From Emcibacteraceae bacterium (lineage in GTDB: Bacteria; Pseudomonadota; Alphaproteobacteria; Sphingomonadales; Emcibacteraceae), in assembly GCA_905612225.1 (NCBI GenBank), contig CAJQRG010000036.1:21676-85675 (forward strand): a DNA stretch of 64,000 nucleotides, given 5' to 3'. Below, one piece after another: positions 47,101 to 56,167 of the stretch. Below the pieces are notes generated by a model. That model did not search any database. It was not told where the DNA came from and worked only from the letters and a program-made list of their open reading frames with translations. Made by a program: the position numbers and the translations under genes. Within the stretch, counting starts at the first letter, position 1. Every line of letters starts with the position of its first letter.

Positions 47101-48986
47101 TAGGCTACTGCCTTTTTATCTTTTCGTTTCACAAAGCGGAGTAGCGTGGTCAATGCTGCTGGGGTAACCCCCGATATCCTGGCTGCTGCGCCTAGTGTCG
47201 AGGGCTTTGCTTTACTTAATTTTTCCTTAACTTCATTAGAAAGACCACCAATTACATTATAATCGAGAGAGGTTGGCAACATAAGGTTTTCATCCTTTCT
47301 AAAGGCAACAATATCTGCCTCTTGGCGATCTAGGTAACCGCTGTACGTAGCGTCGATGACTAATTGCTCTATAATTTCAGTTGGGATTTCTTTGAGGATT
47401 GGCCAAATATTAGTAATTTGCTCAAATTCTATATTAGGATAAGAAAGCAAAATTTTAGCCGAGCGCCTAACTCCATCTTGATTAATTTTAAGACCATATC
47501 TTGAACCCTCATTAGGACTAATCTTGAGATCATCGAGTATTTTACCATATGAAACGAGCTTAGCAATTTTTTCATTAAAGCGGTGTTCTCTTTCTTTTCC
47601 TACGACCCCAATATCTATTCCCAGACCTGTCAACCGTTGATCAGCATTATCTGCCCTTAGTTTAAGCCTATATTCTGCTCGAGAAGTAAACATCCTATAT
47701 GGTTCTTCTGTTCCTTTTGTAACCAGATCGTCAATCATTACACCAATATAGGCATCGGCCCTGTCGAGCAGAAATGGAGTATCACCCAATGAAGAACGTG
47801 CCGCGTTAATCCCAGCCATTAACCCCTGCGCAGCAGCCTCCTCATATCCCGTTGTTCCGTTAATTTGGCCCGCCAAGTAAAGTCCCGGCAGTTTTTTTGT
47901 CTCCAAAGTAGCCAGGAGTTCCTGCGGGTCTACAAAGTCATACTCTATTGCGTATCCCGGTTGGATTATTTCGACATTCTCAAGCCCTACAATTGATCTT
48001 ATGTAACTCTCCTGTATATCGACGGGTAAGCTTGTTGATATACCGTTTGGATAAATTGTATCCGTATCCAGCCCCTCAGGTTCAAGAAATATTTGATGAG
48101 ATGTTTTATCAGAAAAGCGTACTACCTTATCTTCAATAGACGGGCAATATCGGGGGCCTGCACCCTCTATATGACCTGAATACATAGATGATTTGTGAAG
48201 GTTTTCACGAATTATATCATGCGTCTTTTCATTTGTGTGGGTTATGTGGCAATCAATTTGTCTTACTTTTATATTTTCAGTCATGAATGAGAAGGGGACA
48301 GGGGGTTGGTCTCCCGGCTGTACCGCGCAAACTGACCAATCTATAGTTTTTCCGTTTAGTCGTGCGGGAGTTCCTGTTTTTAATCGCTGTAAAGTAAACC
48401 CAAACCTCTCAAGCGTATTTGAAAGACCAATTGCTGGTAATTCTATTTCATTTTTAATAGATTTACGCCCCGCTGGTATTCTTTCATCGCCAATATGGAT
48501 CATGCCGCGCAAGAAAGTACCTGTAGTAAGAATCACCCTCGCACATGAAATTTTTTCCCCTTTGCCCGTAATAACTCCAGAGACAGGTGCGTCATCTTCA
48601 CTTTTGATCCACAGATCATCTACGGCAGCCTCTTTTATTGTTAAATTTGGATAACTTGTAAGTATTTGCTGCATTTTTTCACGGTATAGCCTCCGATCGG
48701 ACTGACACCTTGGCCCCCTCACAGCGGGCCCCTTACGCCGGTTAAGCATTCTAAATTGGATGCCAGATGCATCAGCAACCCGCCCCATAATTCCGTCAAG
48801 GGCATCTATTTCGCGAACCAAATGACCCTTACCCAACCCACCTATCGCTGGATTGCATGACATTTCGCCAATTGTTTTGAATTTATGAGTTATGAGAAGC
48901 GTATTAACACCCAAGCGTGCCGCTGCCGCTGCCGCCTCACAACCAGCATGCCCGCCACCAATTACAATTACATCAAAATCAACCAT
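47100..48986 (-). CDS. mnmG: tRNA uridine 5-carboxymethylaminomethyl modification enzyme MnmG (GidA)
   Basis: MnmG with MnmE installs (carboxymethyl)aminomethyl groups at U34 of several tRNAs, using FAD. The 628-residue protein begins [22 protein letters not shown] (FAD motif) and carries [20 protein letters not shown] with a conserved Cys. [61 protein letters not shown] and [17 protein letters not shown] follow. The C-terminal helical domain ([40 protein letters not shown]) is complete. Confidence 0.97.
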   Translation of the reverse strand: MVDFDVIVIGGGHAGCEAAAAAARLGVNTLLITHKFKTIGEMSCNPAIGGLGKGHLVREIDALDGIMGRVADASGIQFRMLNRRKGPAVRGPRCQSDRRLYREKMQQILTSYPNLTIKEAAVDDLWIKSEDDAPVSGVITGKGEKISCARVILTTGTFLRGMIHIGDERIPAGRKSIKNEIELPAIGLSNTLERFGFTLQRLKTGTPARLNGKTIDWSVCAVQPGDQPPVPFSFMTENIKVRQIDCHITHTNEKTHDIIRENLHKSSMYSGHIEGAGPRYCPSIEDKVVRFSDKTSHQIFLEPEGLDTDTIYPNGISTSLPVDIQESYIRSIVGLENVEIIQPGYAIEYDFVDPQELLATLETKKLPGLYLAGQINGTTGYEEAAAQGLMAGINAARSSLGDTPFLLDRADAYIGVMIDDLVTKGTEEPYRMFTSRAEYRLKLRADNADQRLTGLGIDIGVVGKEREHRFNEKIAKLVSYGKILDDLKISPNEGSRYGLKINQDGVRRSAKILLSYPNIEFEQITNIWPILKEIPTEIIEQLVIDATYSGYLDRQEADIVAFRKDENLMLPTSLDYNVIGGLSNEVKEKLSKAKPSTLGAAARISGVTPAALTTLLRFVKRKDKKAVA

Positions 48987-49094
48987 AAATATACTATCAA
49001 TGTTCTAAAAATAAAACGAACTTTACGAAGTCAGGACAAAAATGTCAAAGTTTGATTATGCAAATAGACCAAAGGCTGGAAAATCATGGGGAAG

Positions 49095-49110
49095 TGTTCC
49101 ACGTGAAACA
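49095..49110. promoter_or_regulatory. parS site 2 (mnmE-mnmG spacer)
   Basis: TGTTCCACGTGAAACA differs from the parS consensus at one base (C for T at position 5). It lies in the 133-base spacer between mnmE and mnmG, about 2 kb from the first site and ~6.8 kb from the candidate oriC. Confidence 0.88.
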
Positions 49111-49119
49111 TGTCGGATA

Positions 49120-50460
49120 TTATTTTCCGATACAAAACTCAGTAAATATCTTTTCTAAAATATCCTCCACATCAACATCACCGGTTATTTTGCCAATATC
49201 CCTTGCCGCCATCCTAAGGTCTTCGCTTAGAAGTTCTATTTCAGTATGTTCTGCTGACAAAAACCTGTCCAGGTTATCTTTAGCCCCCCTTAAGTTTGCT
49301 CTGTGACGGGTACGTGTAAGTGAGGGTGTTTGCGTGAACTCCATTCTATTTTCTACCTGTCCCTTTAAGGCATCCATGAAAGCATCCATCCCACGGCCCT
49401 CTTTTAAGGAAACGTCCCAACAACCAATAGAGGAATCGTCTACTAGAGAGTGATTCACGTTATCTAAAAGGTCGCACTTATTTAATAAAACCAGGGTGTT
49501 GTTACCAAAGTGATCCACTGATAGTTTATCGGGGATAGAGCCCCCCAACACATCAATTATTACTATCTTAAGGTCTGCGTCACGGGCCCTCTGCTCCGCG
49601 CGCCGGATGCCCTCAATTTCAATTTCGTCCTCGGTTGCCCGGAGGCCGGCCGTATCGATAATACTGACCGGGAACCCCGAAAGGTCGAGGTGAACCTCAA
49701 GGATATCCCGCGTCGTTCCTGCAATATCGGAAACAATTGCGACATCTCTTTGTGAGAGATAATTAAGTAAAGTAGATTTTCCTGCATTTGGTGCTCCAAG
49801 GATGACAACTTGAAGACCATGTCTCAGCCTTTCACCGCAATGACCGTCGGCGAGATGCTTAGTTATATCTCTTTGTAATTTCTCGATAATTGGTATTACT
49901 CGATGAGTTACATCATCAGGAACTTCCTCTTCGGAAAAATCAATACTAACTTCAAGGTAAGCCATAGCTGTGATTAGTTGAAGTCTCCAGCCTTTATAAA
50001 CATTCCCAAGCTCTCCCTCCATCTGGCGAAGCGCCTGCCTTTTTTGACTTTCCGTTTCAGAATTAATGAGATCAGCAAGTCCCTCAACGGCCGTGAGGTC
50101 CATCTTATTATTATCAAAAGCCCGGCGAGTAAACTCACCGGCTTCTGCGCTACGCAGATTGGGTAGCCTAGACAATGCCTCCATAAACCCCCCAACAACC
50201 GCATAGCCTCCATGTATATGAAATTCAGCTACATCTTCACCCGTGAAACTATTAGGGCCTGGGAAAAAAATTACCATCCCCCGATCGAGTCTTTCATTCG
50301 TGTCAGGGTCAAAAAACCAATTAAGTGTCATCATGCGAGGTCTAAGGGAGAAGCCTTTTTTTGTAAGAGCCAAAACAACGTCTTTTGTTTGAGGGCCAGA
50401 AACTCGAATAACACTTATGCCGGCTTTGCCCTTACCGCTTGATAATGCAAAAATAGTCAT
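49120..50460 (-). CDS. mnmE: tRNA modification GTPase MnmE (TrmE)
   Basis: MnmE is the GTPase partner of MnmG in U34 modification. The N-terminal tetrahydrofolate-binding domain starts TIFALSSGKGKAGISVIRVSG and carries FTGEDVAEFHIHGG and LRSAEAGEFTRRAFDN. The inserted G domain shows ILGAPNAGKSTLLNYLS, IVSDIAGTTRDILEV, IIDTAGLRATEDEIE and LLNKCD. The helical domain ends FTEFCIGK with the catalytic Cys motif CIGK. I chose ATG at 50458-50460 because AGGTGA lies eight bases upstream; the open frame can be extended four codons to a GTG inside that sequence. Confidence 0.96.
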   Translation of the reverse strand: MTIFALSSGKGKAGISVIRVSGPQTKDVVLALTKKGFSLRPRMMTLNWFFDPDTNERLDRGMVIFFPGPNSFTGEDVAEFHIHGGYAVVGGFMEALSRLPNLRSAEAGEFTRRAFDNNKMDLTAVEGLADLINSETESQKRQALRQMEGELGNVYKGWRLQLITAMAYLEVSIDFSEEEVPDDVTHRVIPIIEKLQRDITKHLADGHCGERLRHGLQVVILGAPNAGKSTLLNYLSQRDVAIVSDIAGTTRDILEVHLDLSGFPVSIIDTAGLRATEDEIEIEGIRRAEQRARDADLKIVIIDVLGGSIPDKLSVDHFGNNTLVLLNKCDLLDNVNHSLVDDSSIGCWDVSLKEGRGMDAFMDALKGQVENRMEFTQTPSLTRTRHRANLRGAKDNLDRFLSAEHTEIELLSEDLRMAARDIGKITGDVDVEDILEKIFTEFCIGK

Positions 50461-50472
50461 AAAGTTTATCAC

Positions 50473-50743
50473 CTAGTTTTAAAAATAGTCATAAATTGAT
50501 CACTATGCTATAACTCAGTCACGGTGATAAAACCATGAAAAAGTGGGCTCTATAAAAGCGAGGGCTGGCCAGCGTTACCTGTTGAATTGTCTCTTGGCTT
50601 CTGTAGCATCCAAATATCAACATATCAATAGGCCCTCTTTTTAGGTAAGCCATTGTTTTATAACTTATTTTCGAGTTATCCACAGGGTTATATACAAACT
50701 AATTTAACAATCATTTTTTCAATTTAGGGTTGAGTATATCCAA
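50473..50743. other. Spacer between divergent mnmE and ogt with one perfect DnaA box
   Basis: The 271-base stretch holds no gene I can see. TTATCCACA, a perfect DnaA-box match, is at 50676-50684. Only one box is present and the region is not unusually AT-rich compared with the hemE-ppsR spacer, so I take it as a possible DnaA-titration or regulatory site rather than an origin. Confidence 0.5.
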
Positions 50744-51211
50744 ATGACACAACTATCGGTTCACAGCCCTATTGGAGATCTAACAATAAGTGAAGAGAAC
50801 GAGAAACTTGTATCCATAGATTGGGGTTGGTCACCATTTCAAAAAAAGACCCCGTTATTATTGGAAACAAAAAAATTATTAGAATATTATTTTGATGGGG
50901 ACGACCTAAAATTTGACTTGCCCCTAAATCCCCCCGGCACCATTTATCAAAAAAAAGTTTGGCAAGCTATCGCAAAGATCCCCTATGGAAAGTTTTTAAC
51001 ATATAGCAAGGTTTCGCAAATGATAAATTCGCATCCGCCTACCGTAGGTATGGCCTGTGGAAAAAACCCAATACCAATTCTAATTCCCTGCCACAGGGTT
51101 ATAGGGAAAAAGAAACATATTGCAAAATTATCAGCTAGGGAGAGAATAGAAACAAAGAAGTATCTTCTTCAATTGGAAGGACCAAATATCTACTGCAATA
51201 TAATCAATTAA
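50744..51211 (+). CDS. ogt: Divergent methylated-DNA-protein-cysteine methyltransferase family protein
   Basis: Ogt/AGT proteins remove O6-alkyl groups from guanine by transfer to their own cysteine. The 155-residue protein has a short N-terminal domain and a C-terminal DNA-binding domain with YQKKVWQAIAKIPYGKFLTYSKV and the active-site ILIPCHRVIG, Cys at ~124. Two usual features are altered. The residues before VGMACGKNP read SHPPT, with Pro where family members have the Arg finger. The Gly-rich GYSGG-like loop after the active site reads IAKLSARERIETK. Activity on alkylated DNA is therefore uncertain. It is divergent from mnmE. Confidence 0.82.
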   Translation: MTQLSVHSPIGDLTISEENEKLVSIDWGWSPFQKKTPLLLETKKLLEYYFDGDDLKFDLPLNPPGTIYQKKVWQAIAKIPYGKFLTYSKVSQMINSHPPTVGMACGKNPIPILIPCHRVIGKKKHIAKLSARERIETKKYLLQLEGPNIYCNIIN

Positions 51212-51223
51212 AAGGATACTAAT

Positions 51224-52687
51224 TTAATCTGCAAGAACTTCGTCTGGATTGATTGGCGAAATTTTAAAGTTATAAACCCCATACAAAACGGATGTAATCG
51301 GACTAATTAAGTTAAAAAAGCAATAAGGAGCGTATGCAAATGTAGCCACACCTAGAGTACTTGCAAAAAATGCTCCGCATGTATTCCACGGCACTAGGAC
51401 TGAAGTAACGGTACCAGTATCTTCAAGGGCCCTTGATAGGTTTTTTGCGGCAAGATTCCGCCGCTTAAACTCTAGTCTATACATCCGCCCCGGAAGTACG
51501 ATGGCAATATATTGATCCGCAGCTAGGATATTAACCCCTATACATGTGAGGGCGGTAACAAATATAAGCGAGCCCGTCGTTTGAGCCATCCCTATTAATC
51601 CAACTACTAACCTTTTCAAGAGGCCAAGCCTCTCCATGATAGACCCAAAGGTAATCGCACACATAACGAGCCATATAGTATCCATCATTCCAGCCATTCC
51701 GCCCTGACTTAATAGTTCATCCATTTGTAAATCACCGGTATTTGAGGAAAATCCGGCGAAAAGTGCTCTCCATATCCCGTCAAGTATAGTTATGATATCG
51801 CTCCGACCGCCAGCCTCAGCAAATTTTATAATCACGTCAGACTGAAAAATAACGGCCATTGCAATACCCGTAATAGTACCAATAACTAAAGTAGGAAAGG
51901 CTGGATTCTTTTTGATGGCCAAAACAAAAACAACAACCAGGGGTAAAAATAAATAGACTCCAATAGTGAAGTTGTTTTCAATAAGGGTAAGTTGGTCGCT
52001 AAGATCTACGTCAGCGGAACTAATATCGCTAGATAAACCAAGAATAAGATACAGAACTATAGCTACACTAATTGAGGGTATAGTAGTCCATGTCATGTGA
52101 CGAATATGTGTAAAAAGGTCTGTTCCAGCAACAGCTGGCGCAAGGTTAGTCGTGTCTGAAAGTGGCGACATTTTATCACCAAAATAAGCCCCTGAAATAA
52201 TCGCCCCTGCTGTTATTTCAGGCTCTAAACCAAGGCCTGAAGCAATACCCATTAGGCCAATACCAATTGTGCTGGCAACAGTCCAACTACTCCCTATGCT
52301 GATGGCGGTAATAGCGCTAAGAATACAGGCAGTAAAATAGAAAAAGATGGGGTTCAGAATTTGTAGGCCATAATAAATCATAGCCGGGACTGTTCCAGAG
52401 ATTATCCAGGAGCCTATGAGCATACCAACAGCCATTAAGATAAGAATAGCACCATATGTATTAGCTATTCCTTGAGCTATAGCTTTTTCAATATCACGCC
52501 ATTTATGGCCGTTTTTTACACCAATAATTAGAGCAACACTACCCGCCATAATAAGGGCAATTTGGTTCGCTCCGCTTGACGATCCGTCACCATACAAATA
52601 AACTGAAAGACTTAGCATGCTGACTAACGCAATGACTGGTATTAAAGCGTCGAGGAAGCTTGGTTCGCGGGGCTCCGAAGTAGACAT
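51224..52687 (-). CDS. Na+/H+ antiporter, NhaC family (third copy)
   Basis: A 487-residue polytopic carrier with ~12 hydrophobic segments. It carries the classic NhaC signature GAYFGDKMSPLSDTTNLAPA near residues 168-187 and GSSWTVASTIGIGLMGIASG just before it. LVPWNTCGAFFASTLGV is toward the C-terminus. This is the NhaC subtype that exchanges Na+ (or organic anions) for H+, unlike the TQLPY-type carriers at 16813-18330 and 21634-23010. It is convergent with ogt (12 bases between stops) and ~100 bases downstream of rho. Confidence 0.9.
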   Translation of the reverse strand: MSTSEPREPSFLDALIPVIALVSMLSLSVYLYGDGSSSGANQIALIMAGSVALIIGVKNGHKWRDIEKAIAQGIANTYGAILILMAVGMLIGSWIISGTVPAMIYYGLQILNPIFFYFTACILSAITAISIGSSWTVASTIGIGLMGIASGLGLEPEITAGAIISGAYFGDKMSPLSDTTNLAPAVAGTDLFTHIRHMTWTTIPSISVAIVLYLILGLSSDISSADVDLSDQLTLIENNFTIGVYLFLPLVVVFVLAIKKNPAFPTLVIGTITGIAMAVIFQSDVIIKFAEAGGRSDIITILDGIWRALFAGFSSNTGDLQMDELLSQGGMAGMMDTIWLVMCAITFGSIMERLGLLKRLVVGLIGMAQTTGSLIFVTALTCIGVNILAADQYIAIVLPGRMYRLEFKRRNLAAKNLSRALEDTGTVTSVLVPWNTCGAFFASTLGVATFAYAPYCFFNLISPITSVLYGVYNFKISPINPDEVLAD

Positions 52688-52788
52688 AAAAATAATCCCT
52701 AAGTTTTATCTTTTTATTAAAGCTGAGAACATATCAAAAGACAGCCTATAAAAGAACCGTCAAATATAAAACCTTTTGATAATATTAA

Positions 52789-54045
52789 TTAATTATTCAT
52801 TGAGCTGTAAAACTCTTCATTATCTTTAGTCTCTTTGAGTTTATTAATAAGAAACTCAATTGCATCTATGGATCCCATTGGCATAAGAATACGACGGAGC
52901 ACGTACATTTTTGCCAGTGTGCCTGCATCAAGCAAAAGCTCTTCTTTTCGTGTTCCAGATTTAGTTATATCGATGGCTGGGAAGATCCGTTTATCACTTA
53001 CCTTGCGATCAAGAACAATTTCAGAGTTCCCTGTACCCTTAAACTCTTCAAAAATAACTTCATCCATGCGGCTACCAGTATCAATGAGTGCTGTTGCAAT
53101 AATAGTTAAAGAACCGCCCTCCTCAACGTTACGTGCCGCTCCAAAGAACCGTTTTGGCCTCTGCAGAGCGTTGGCGTCAACACCACCAGTTAGCACTTTT
53201 CCAGAGCTTGGAATGACCGTGTTGTAAGCACGAGCTAGACGGGTGATACTATCAAGAAGAATAACAACGTCATGTTTGTTTTCTGTTAAGCGTTTTGCTT
53301 TTTCTATGACCATTTCTGCAACCTGAACATGACGACTAGCAGGCTCATCAAAAGTAGAGCTTACAACCTCACCAATAACTGAGCGACGCATATCAGTAAC
53401 TTCTTCTGGTCGCTCATCAATTAGCAGAACAATCAAAAATACGTCTGGGTGGTTTTCCTTTATGGCATGAGCGACATTTTGCATGAGAACTGTCTTACCC
53501 GTTCTTGGCGGGGCAACAATTACTGCACGTTGTCCAAAACCTATTGGGGCAACAAGATCAATTACTCTGGTAGATTTATCTTTTAATGTAACATCGGTGC
53601 GGTCGAGCCTAAATTTTCTATCAGGATGAAGTGGCGTAAGGCTGTCAAAGTGAACCTTATGTTTACTTGCATCTGGATCTTTATAATTTACCTGCGCAAC
53701 TTTAAGCAATGCAAAATAGCGCTCTCCTTCTTTGGGCGCACGTATAAGCCCCTCAACAGTGTCTCCGGTTCTCAGGCCGAAACGTCTAATTTGGCTTGGA
53801 CTCACATAAATATCATCTGGTCCAGGAAGATAGTTCGATTCTGGAGATCTTAAAAAACCAAAGCCGTCTTGCAATACTTCTACAACTCCGCCGCCCGAAA
53901 TTTCTTCATTTCGCCCTGCAAAAGCCTTCAGAATGGCAAACATTAGCTCTTGCTTTCGCATTGTGCTGGCATTTTCAACATCATTGTCTTCGGCTAATAT
54001 CAAAAGATCGGCCGGTGCCTTCTTTTTTAGATCCAATAGGTTCAT
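52789..54045 (-). CDS. rho: Transcription termination factor Rho
   Basis: Rho is the hexameric RNA-DNA helicase that terminates transcription. The 418-residue protein shows the N-terminal Rho_N helical region ([20 protein letters not shown]), the RNA-binding OSB domain ([21 protein letters not shown]) and Walker [15 protein letters not shown] near residue 178. [28 protein letters not shown] and [21 protein letters not shown] follow. The location between mnmE and hemE near the origin is conserved in Alphaproteobacteria. Confidence 0.98.
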   Translation of the reverse strand: MNLLDLKKKAPADLLILAEDNDVENASTMRKQELMFAILKAFAGRNEEISGGGVVEVLQDGFGFLRSPESNYLPGPDDIYVSPSQIRRFGLRTGDTVEGLIRAPKEGERYFALLKVAQVNYKDPDASKHKVHFDSLTPLHPDRKFRLDRTDVTLKDKSTRVIDLVAPIGFGQRAVIVAPPRTGKTVLMQNVAHAIKENHPDVFLIVLLIDERPEEVTDMRRSVIGEVVSSTFDEPASRHVQVAEMVIEKAKRLTENKHDVVILLDSITRLARAYNTVIPSSGKVLTGGVDANALQRPKRFFGAARNVEEGGSLTIIATALIDTGSRMDEVIFEEFKGTGNSEIVLDRKVSDKRIFPAIDITKSGTRKEELLLDAGTLAKMYVLRRILMPMGSIDAIEFLINKLKETKDNEEFYSSMNN

Positions 54046-54195
54046 GGTGAGTATCCAAACATGGTGATTTATGGGGAGTTAATTTTGAGAGAAGTTCAAG
54101 AAGTTAATGAATAAAGGGAGTTTTATATATCAGGCGATACATTGAATATTTTGATCCTACTATATTTCTAATCATATTCAAAGAGGATTTTTATT

Positions 54196-54657
54196 TTATT
54201 GAAACGGTTTAAGAAAAACAACAAAAACAATTATAATCATCAATACCGTGGGCACCTCATTCATTAAACGAAAGTATTTTTCAGTATGCTGATTGTTATC
54301 CTTTTCAAATGCCTTCCGCCATTTAGATAAACAGCCATAAAACCCCGACATCAAAATAACGGCTGCTAATTTAATATAAAACCAACCGCCATCAGACCAA
54401 CTCTCTTGACCAAAAGACAGGGCAATACCGAAAACCCAAGCCGCGATCATAGCCGGGTTAATAATTATCCGCATTAGTTTACGTTCCATCTCCTTAAACA
54501 TTTCGGATCCAATGCTGCCCTTTTTAAGCCGCGTATGATAAACAAATAAACGTGGCAGATAAAACATACCGGCCATCCAACTAATCACGAATATGATATG
54601 GAACGATAATAACCACAAATAGTATTCTTGAAAAAAACTAATTAAACTATCAATCAT
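54196..54657 (-). CDS. hemJ: Protoporphyrinogen IX oxidase HemJ
   Basis: HemJ oxidises protoporphyrinogen IX to protoporphyrin IX in bacteria lacking HemG/HemY-type enzymes. The 153-residue protein has four membrane helices: ~10-30, ~58-75, ~85-105 and ~130-150. The conserved His and following WMAGMFYLPRLFVYH segment (~20-42) binds heme, and MERKLMRIIINPAM carries the conserved basic residues. It sits next to hemE, as is usual in Alphaproteobacteria, supporting a heme-pathway role. Confidence 0.93.
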   Translation of the reverse strand: MIDSLISFFQEYYLWLLSFHIIFVISWMAGMFYLPRLFVYHTRLKKGSIGSEMFKEMERKLMRIIINPAMIAAWVFGIALSFGQESWSDGGWFYIKLAAVILMSGFYGCLSKWRKAFEKDNNQHTEKYFRLMNEVPTVLMIIIVFVVFLKPFQ

Positions 54658-54730
54658 TTATAGGCCTATTTTTAAAATTTACCTGCAAGAGGAGTAAAGG
54701 TTGTAAATATAACGTACATCACTAAAAACT

Positions 54731-55783
54731 CTATCTTCTATAGTTTAAAATAATATCAGAAACTAATTTCACATTCTCTGTAGGTGTTTGAGGAATGATA
54801 CCATGACCAAGGTTAAATACGTGCCCTCCGTCTTTTAAGTGGTCAAGAATGTGATAAACCGCGTTCTCCAGGGCAATACCACCACTTGCCAGCAAAAGAG
54901 GGTCTAGGTTACCCTGAACAGTACAAAGTGGTTGAATAGTGCTACGAACCCAAGATGTTGACATCGATGTATCAATACTAACTGCCGTAACCTTTGTTTT
55001 TTTAATATAATTCTTCAGTTTGGCACCGGCGCCTTTAGGAAAGCCAATGATTGGTACATCAGGGTAAACTTTCCTAATATTTTCAATAATTTTTTGAACT
55101 GGCTCTACACACCAAGTAATAAACTCTCCGGCGGGAAGAGACCCTGACCAACTATCAAATATTTGTAGCGCTTCGGCGCCATGATCTACTTGTTTAATTA
55201 AATACTCAGAAGTAGAATTAATCAAAAGGTTAATAAGTTTTGAGAATGTTTCTCTATCTTGATAAGCCATAAGCCTAGTGCTAGCTTGATCTTTTGAGCC
55301 GCGACCACCCACCATATAAGTAGCAACAGTCCAAGGAGCACCGGCAAATCCAATTAAGGCAACACCACTTGGCATCTTTTTTGATAAATTAGTAATGGTT
55401 TGGTACACAGGACTTAAATGATCATGCATACCTTCCATGGAAAGAGCTTCTAATGTCCTAACATCGTTTACAGGCGTTAAAACGGGACCCTCTCCTGCTT
55501 TGAATGCCAACTCTTGTCCTAATGCGTGAGGAATTACGAGAATATCTGAAAATAATATAGCAGCATCCATATTAAATCTTCTCAAAGGTTGTAATGTTAC
55601 CTCTGTTGCAAACTCTGGATTATAGGCTAAATCTAAAAACGATCCTGCTTCTGCTCTCAACTTCATATATTCTGGTAAGTAACGACCTGCCTGCCTCATA
55701 AACCAGAATGGCACTCTTTCGGCGACTTCGCCTTTAAGCGTTCTTATTAGAAGTTTTTCACTACTTGCGGTTACATTTTTCAA
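54731..55783 (-). CDS. hemE: Uroporphyrinogen decarboxylase
   Basis: HemE decarboxylates uroporphyrinogen III to coproporphyrinogen III. The 350-residue barrel shows PFWFMRQAGRYLPEYMKLR at ~25-43 (substrate-binding Arg/Gln), AILFSDILVIPHALG with the catalytic Asp, GFAGAPWTVATYMVGGRGS, IFDSWSGSLPAGEF and VFNLGHGIIPQTP. No in-frame ATG exists at the N-terminus. TTG at 55781-55783 is the best start, since a stop lies shortly upstream. In Caulobacter the origin lies just upstream of hemE, as proposed here. Confidence 0.96.
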   Translation of the reverse strand: MKNVTASSEKLLIRTLKGEVAERVPFWFMRQAGRYLPEYMKLRAEAGSFLDLAYNPEFATEVTLQPLRRFNMDAAILFSDILVIPHALGQELAFKAGEGPVLTPVNDVRTLEALSMEGMHDHLSPVYQTITNLSKKMPSGVALIGFAGAPWTVATYMVGGRGSKDQASTRLMAYQDRETFSKLINLLINSTSEYLIKQVDHGAEALQIFDSWSGSLPAGEFITWCVEPVQKIIENIRKVYPDVPIIGFPKGAGAKLKNYIKKTKVTAVSIDTSMSTSWVRSTIQPLCTVQGNLDPLLLASGGIALENAVYHILDHLKDGGHVFNLGHGIIPQTPTENVKLVSDIILNYRR

Positions 55784-56167
55784 AATAGTTATCCACGGGT
55801 TTTACTACTTATACTAAATAAATATATAAGTATTGTAGTTGTTAGTAGAGCCTATGAAAAGCAAGGATTAAATACTATCAACAGGAAGTACCACATTTAT
55901 CAACAAGAGTTTATATATATATATTTTGAAACAAATATAAACAACATGCTCTAAATTCAATTGCTTTCATATCTTGAATGATAGCAAAAAGCTAGAAATA
56001 TTGTTATGGTCTAATAATTATAAATCCGCAAAAAATAATGTACTAACAGGTTAAGCTATCGGGTACTAAAAATGAATAACGGGTATAAAAAATAAAATTA
56101 TTGTAAATATAGCTATTTATCCCCACTATTCACTTAATTATATCGTTCAAAATGAGAAAATATTTAA
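55784..56167. other. Candidate chromosomal replication origin (oriC)
   Basis: A 384-base, strongly AT-rich gene-free region between hemE and the divergent DUF299 regulator gene, the place of the Caulobacter-type origin. DnaA-box-like sequences are TTATCCACG at 55789-55797, TTATCAACA at 55897-55905 and TTATCCCCA at 56117-56125, each one mismatch from TTATCCACA, plus weaker CTATCAACA at 55875-55883. An AT-only tract around 55910-55926 could unwind. Two near-identical 14-mers (CGGGTA...AAAAAT) lie 20 bases apart at 56060 and 56080. Genes on both sides are transcribed away from it, and parAB with two parS sites is within 12 kb. Confidence 0.75.
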
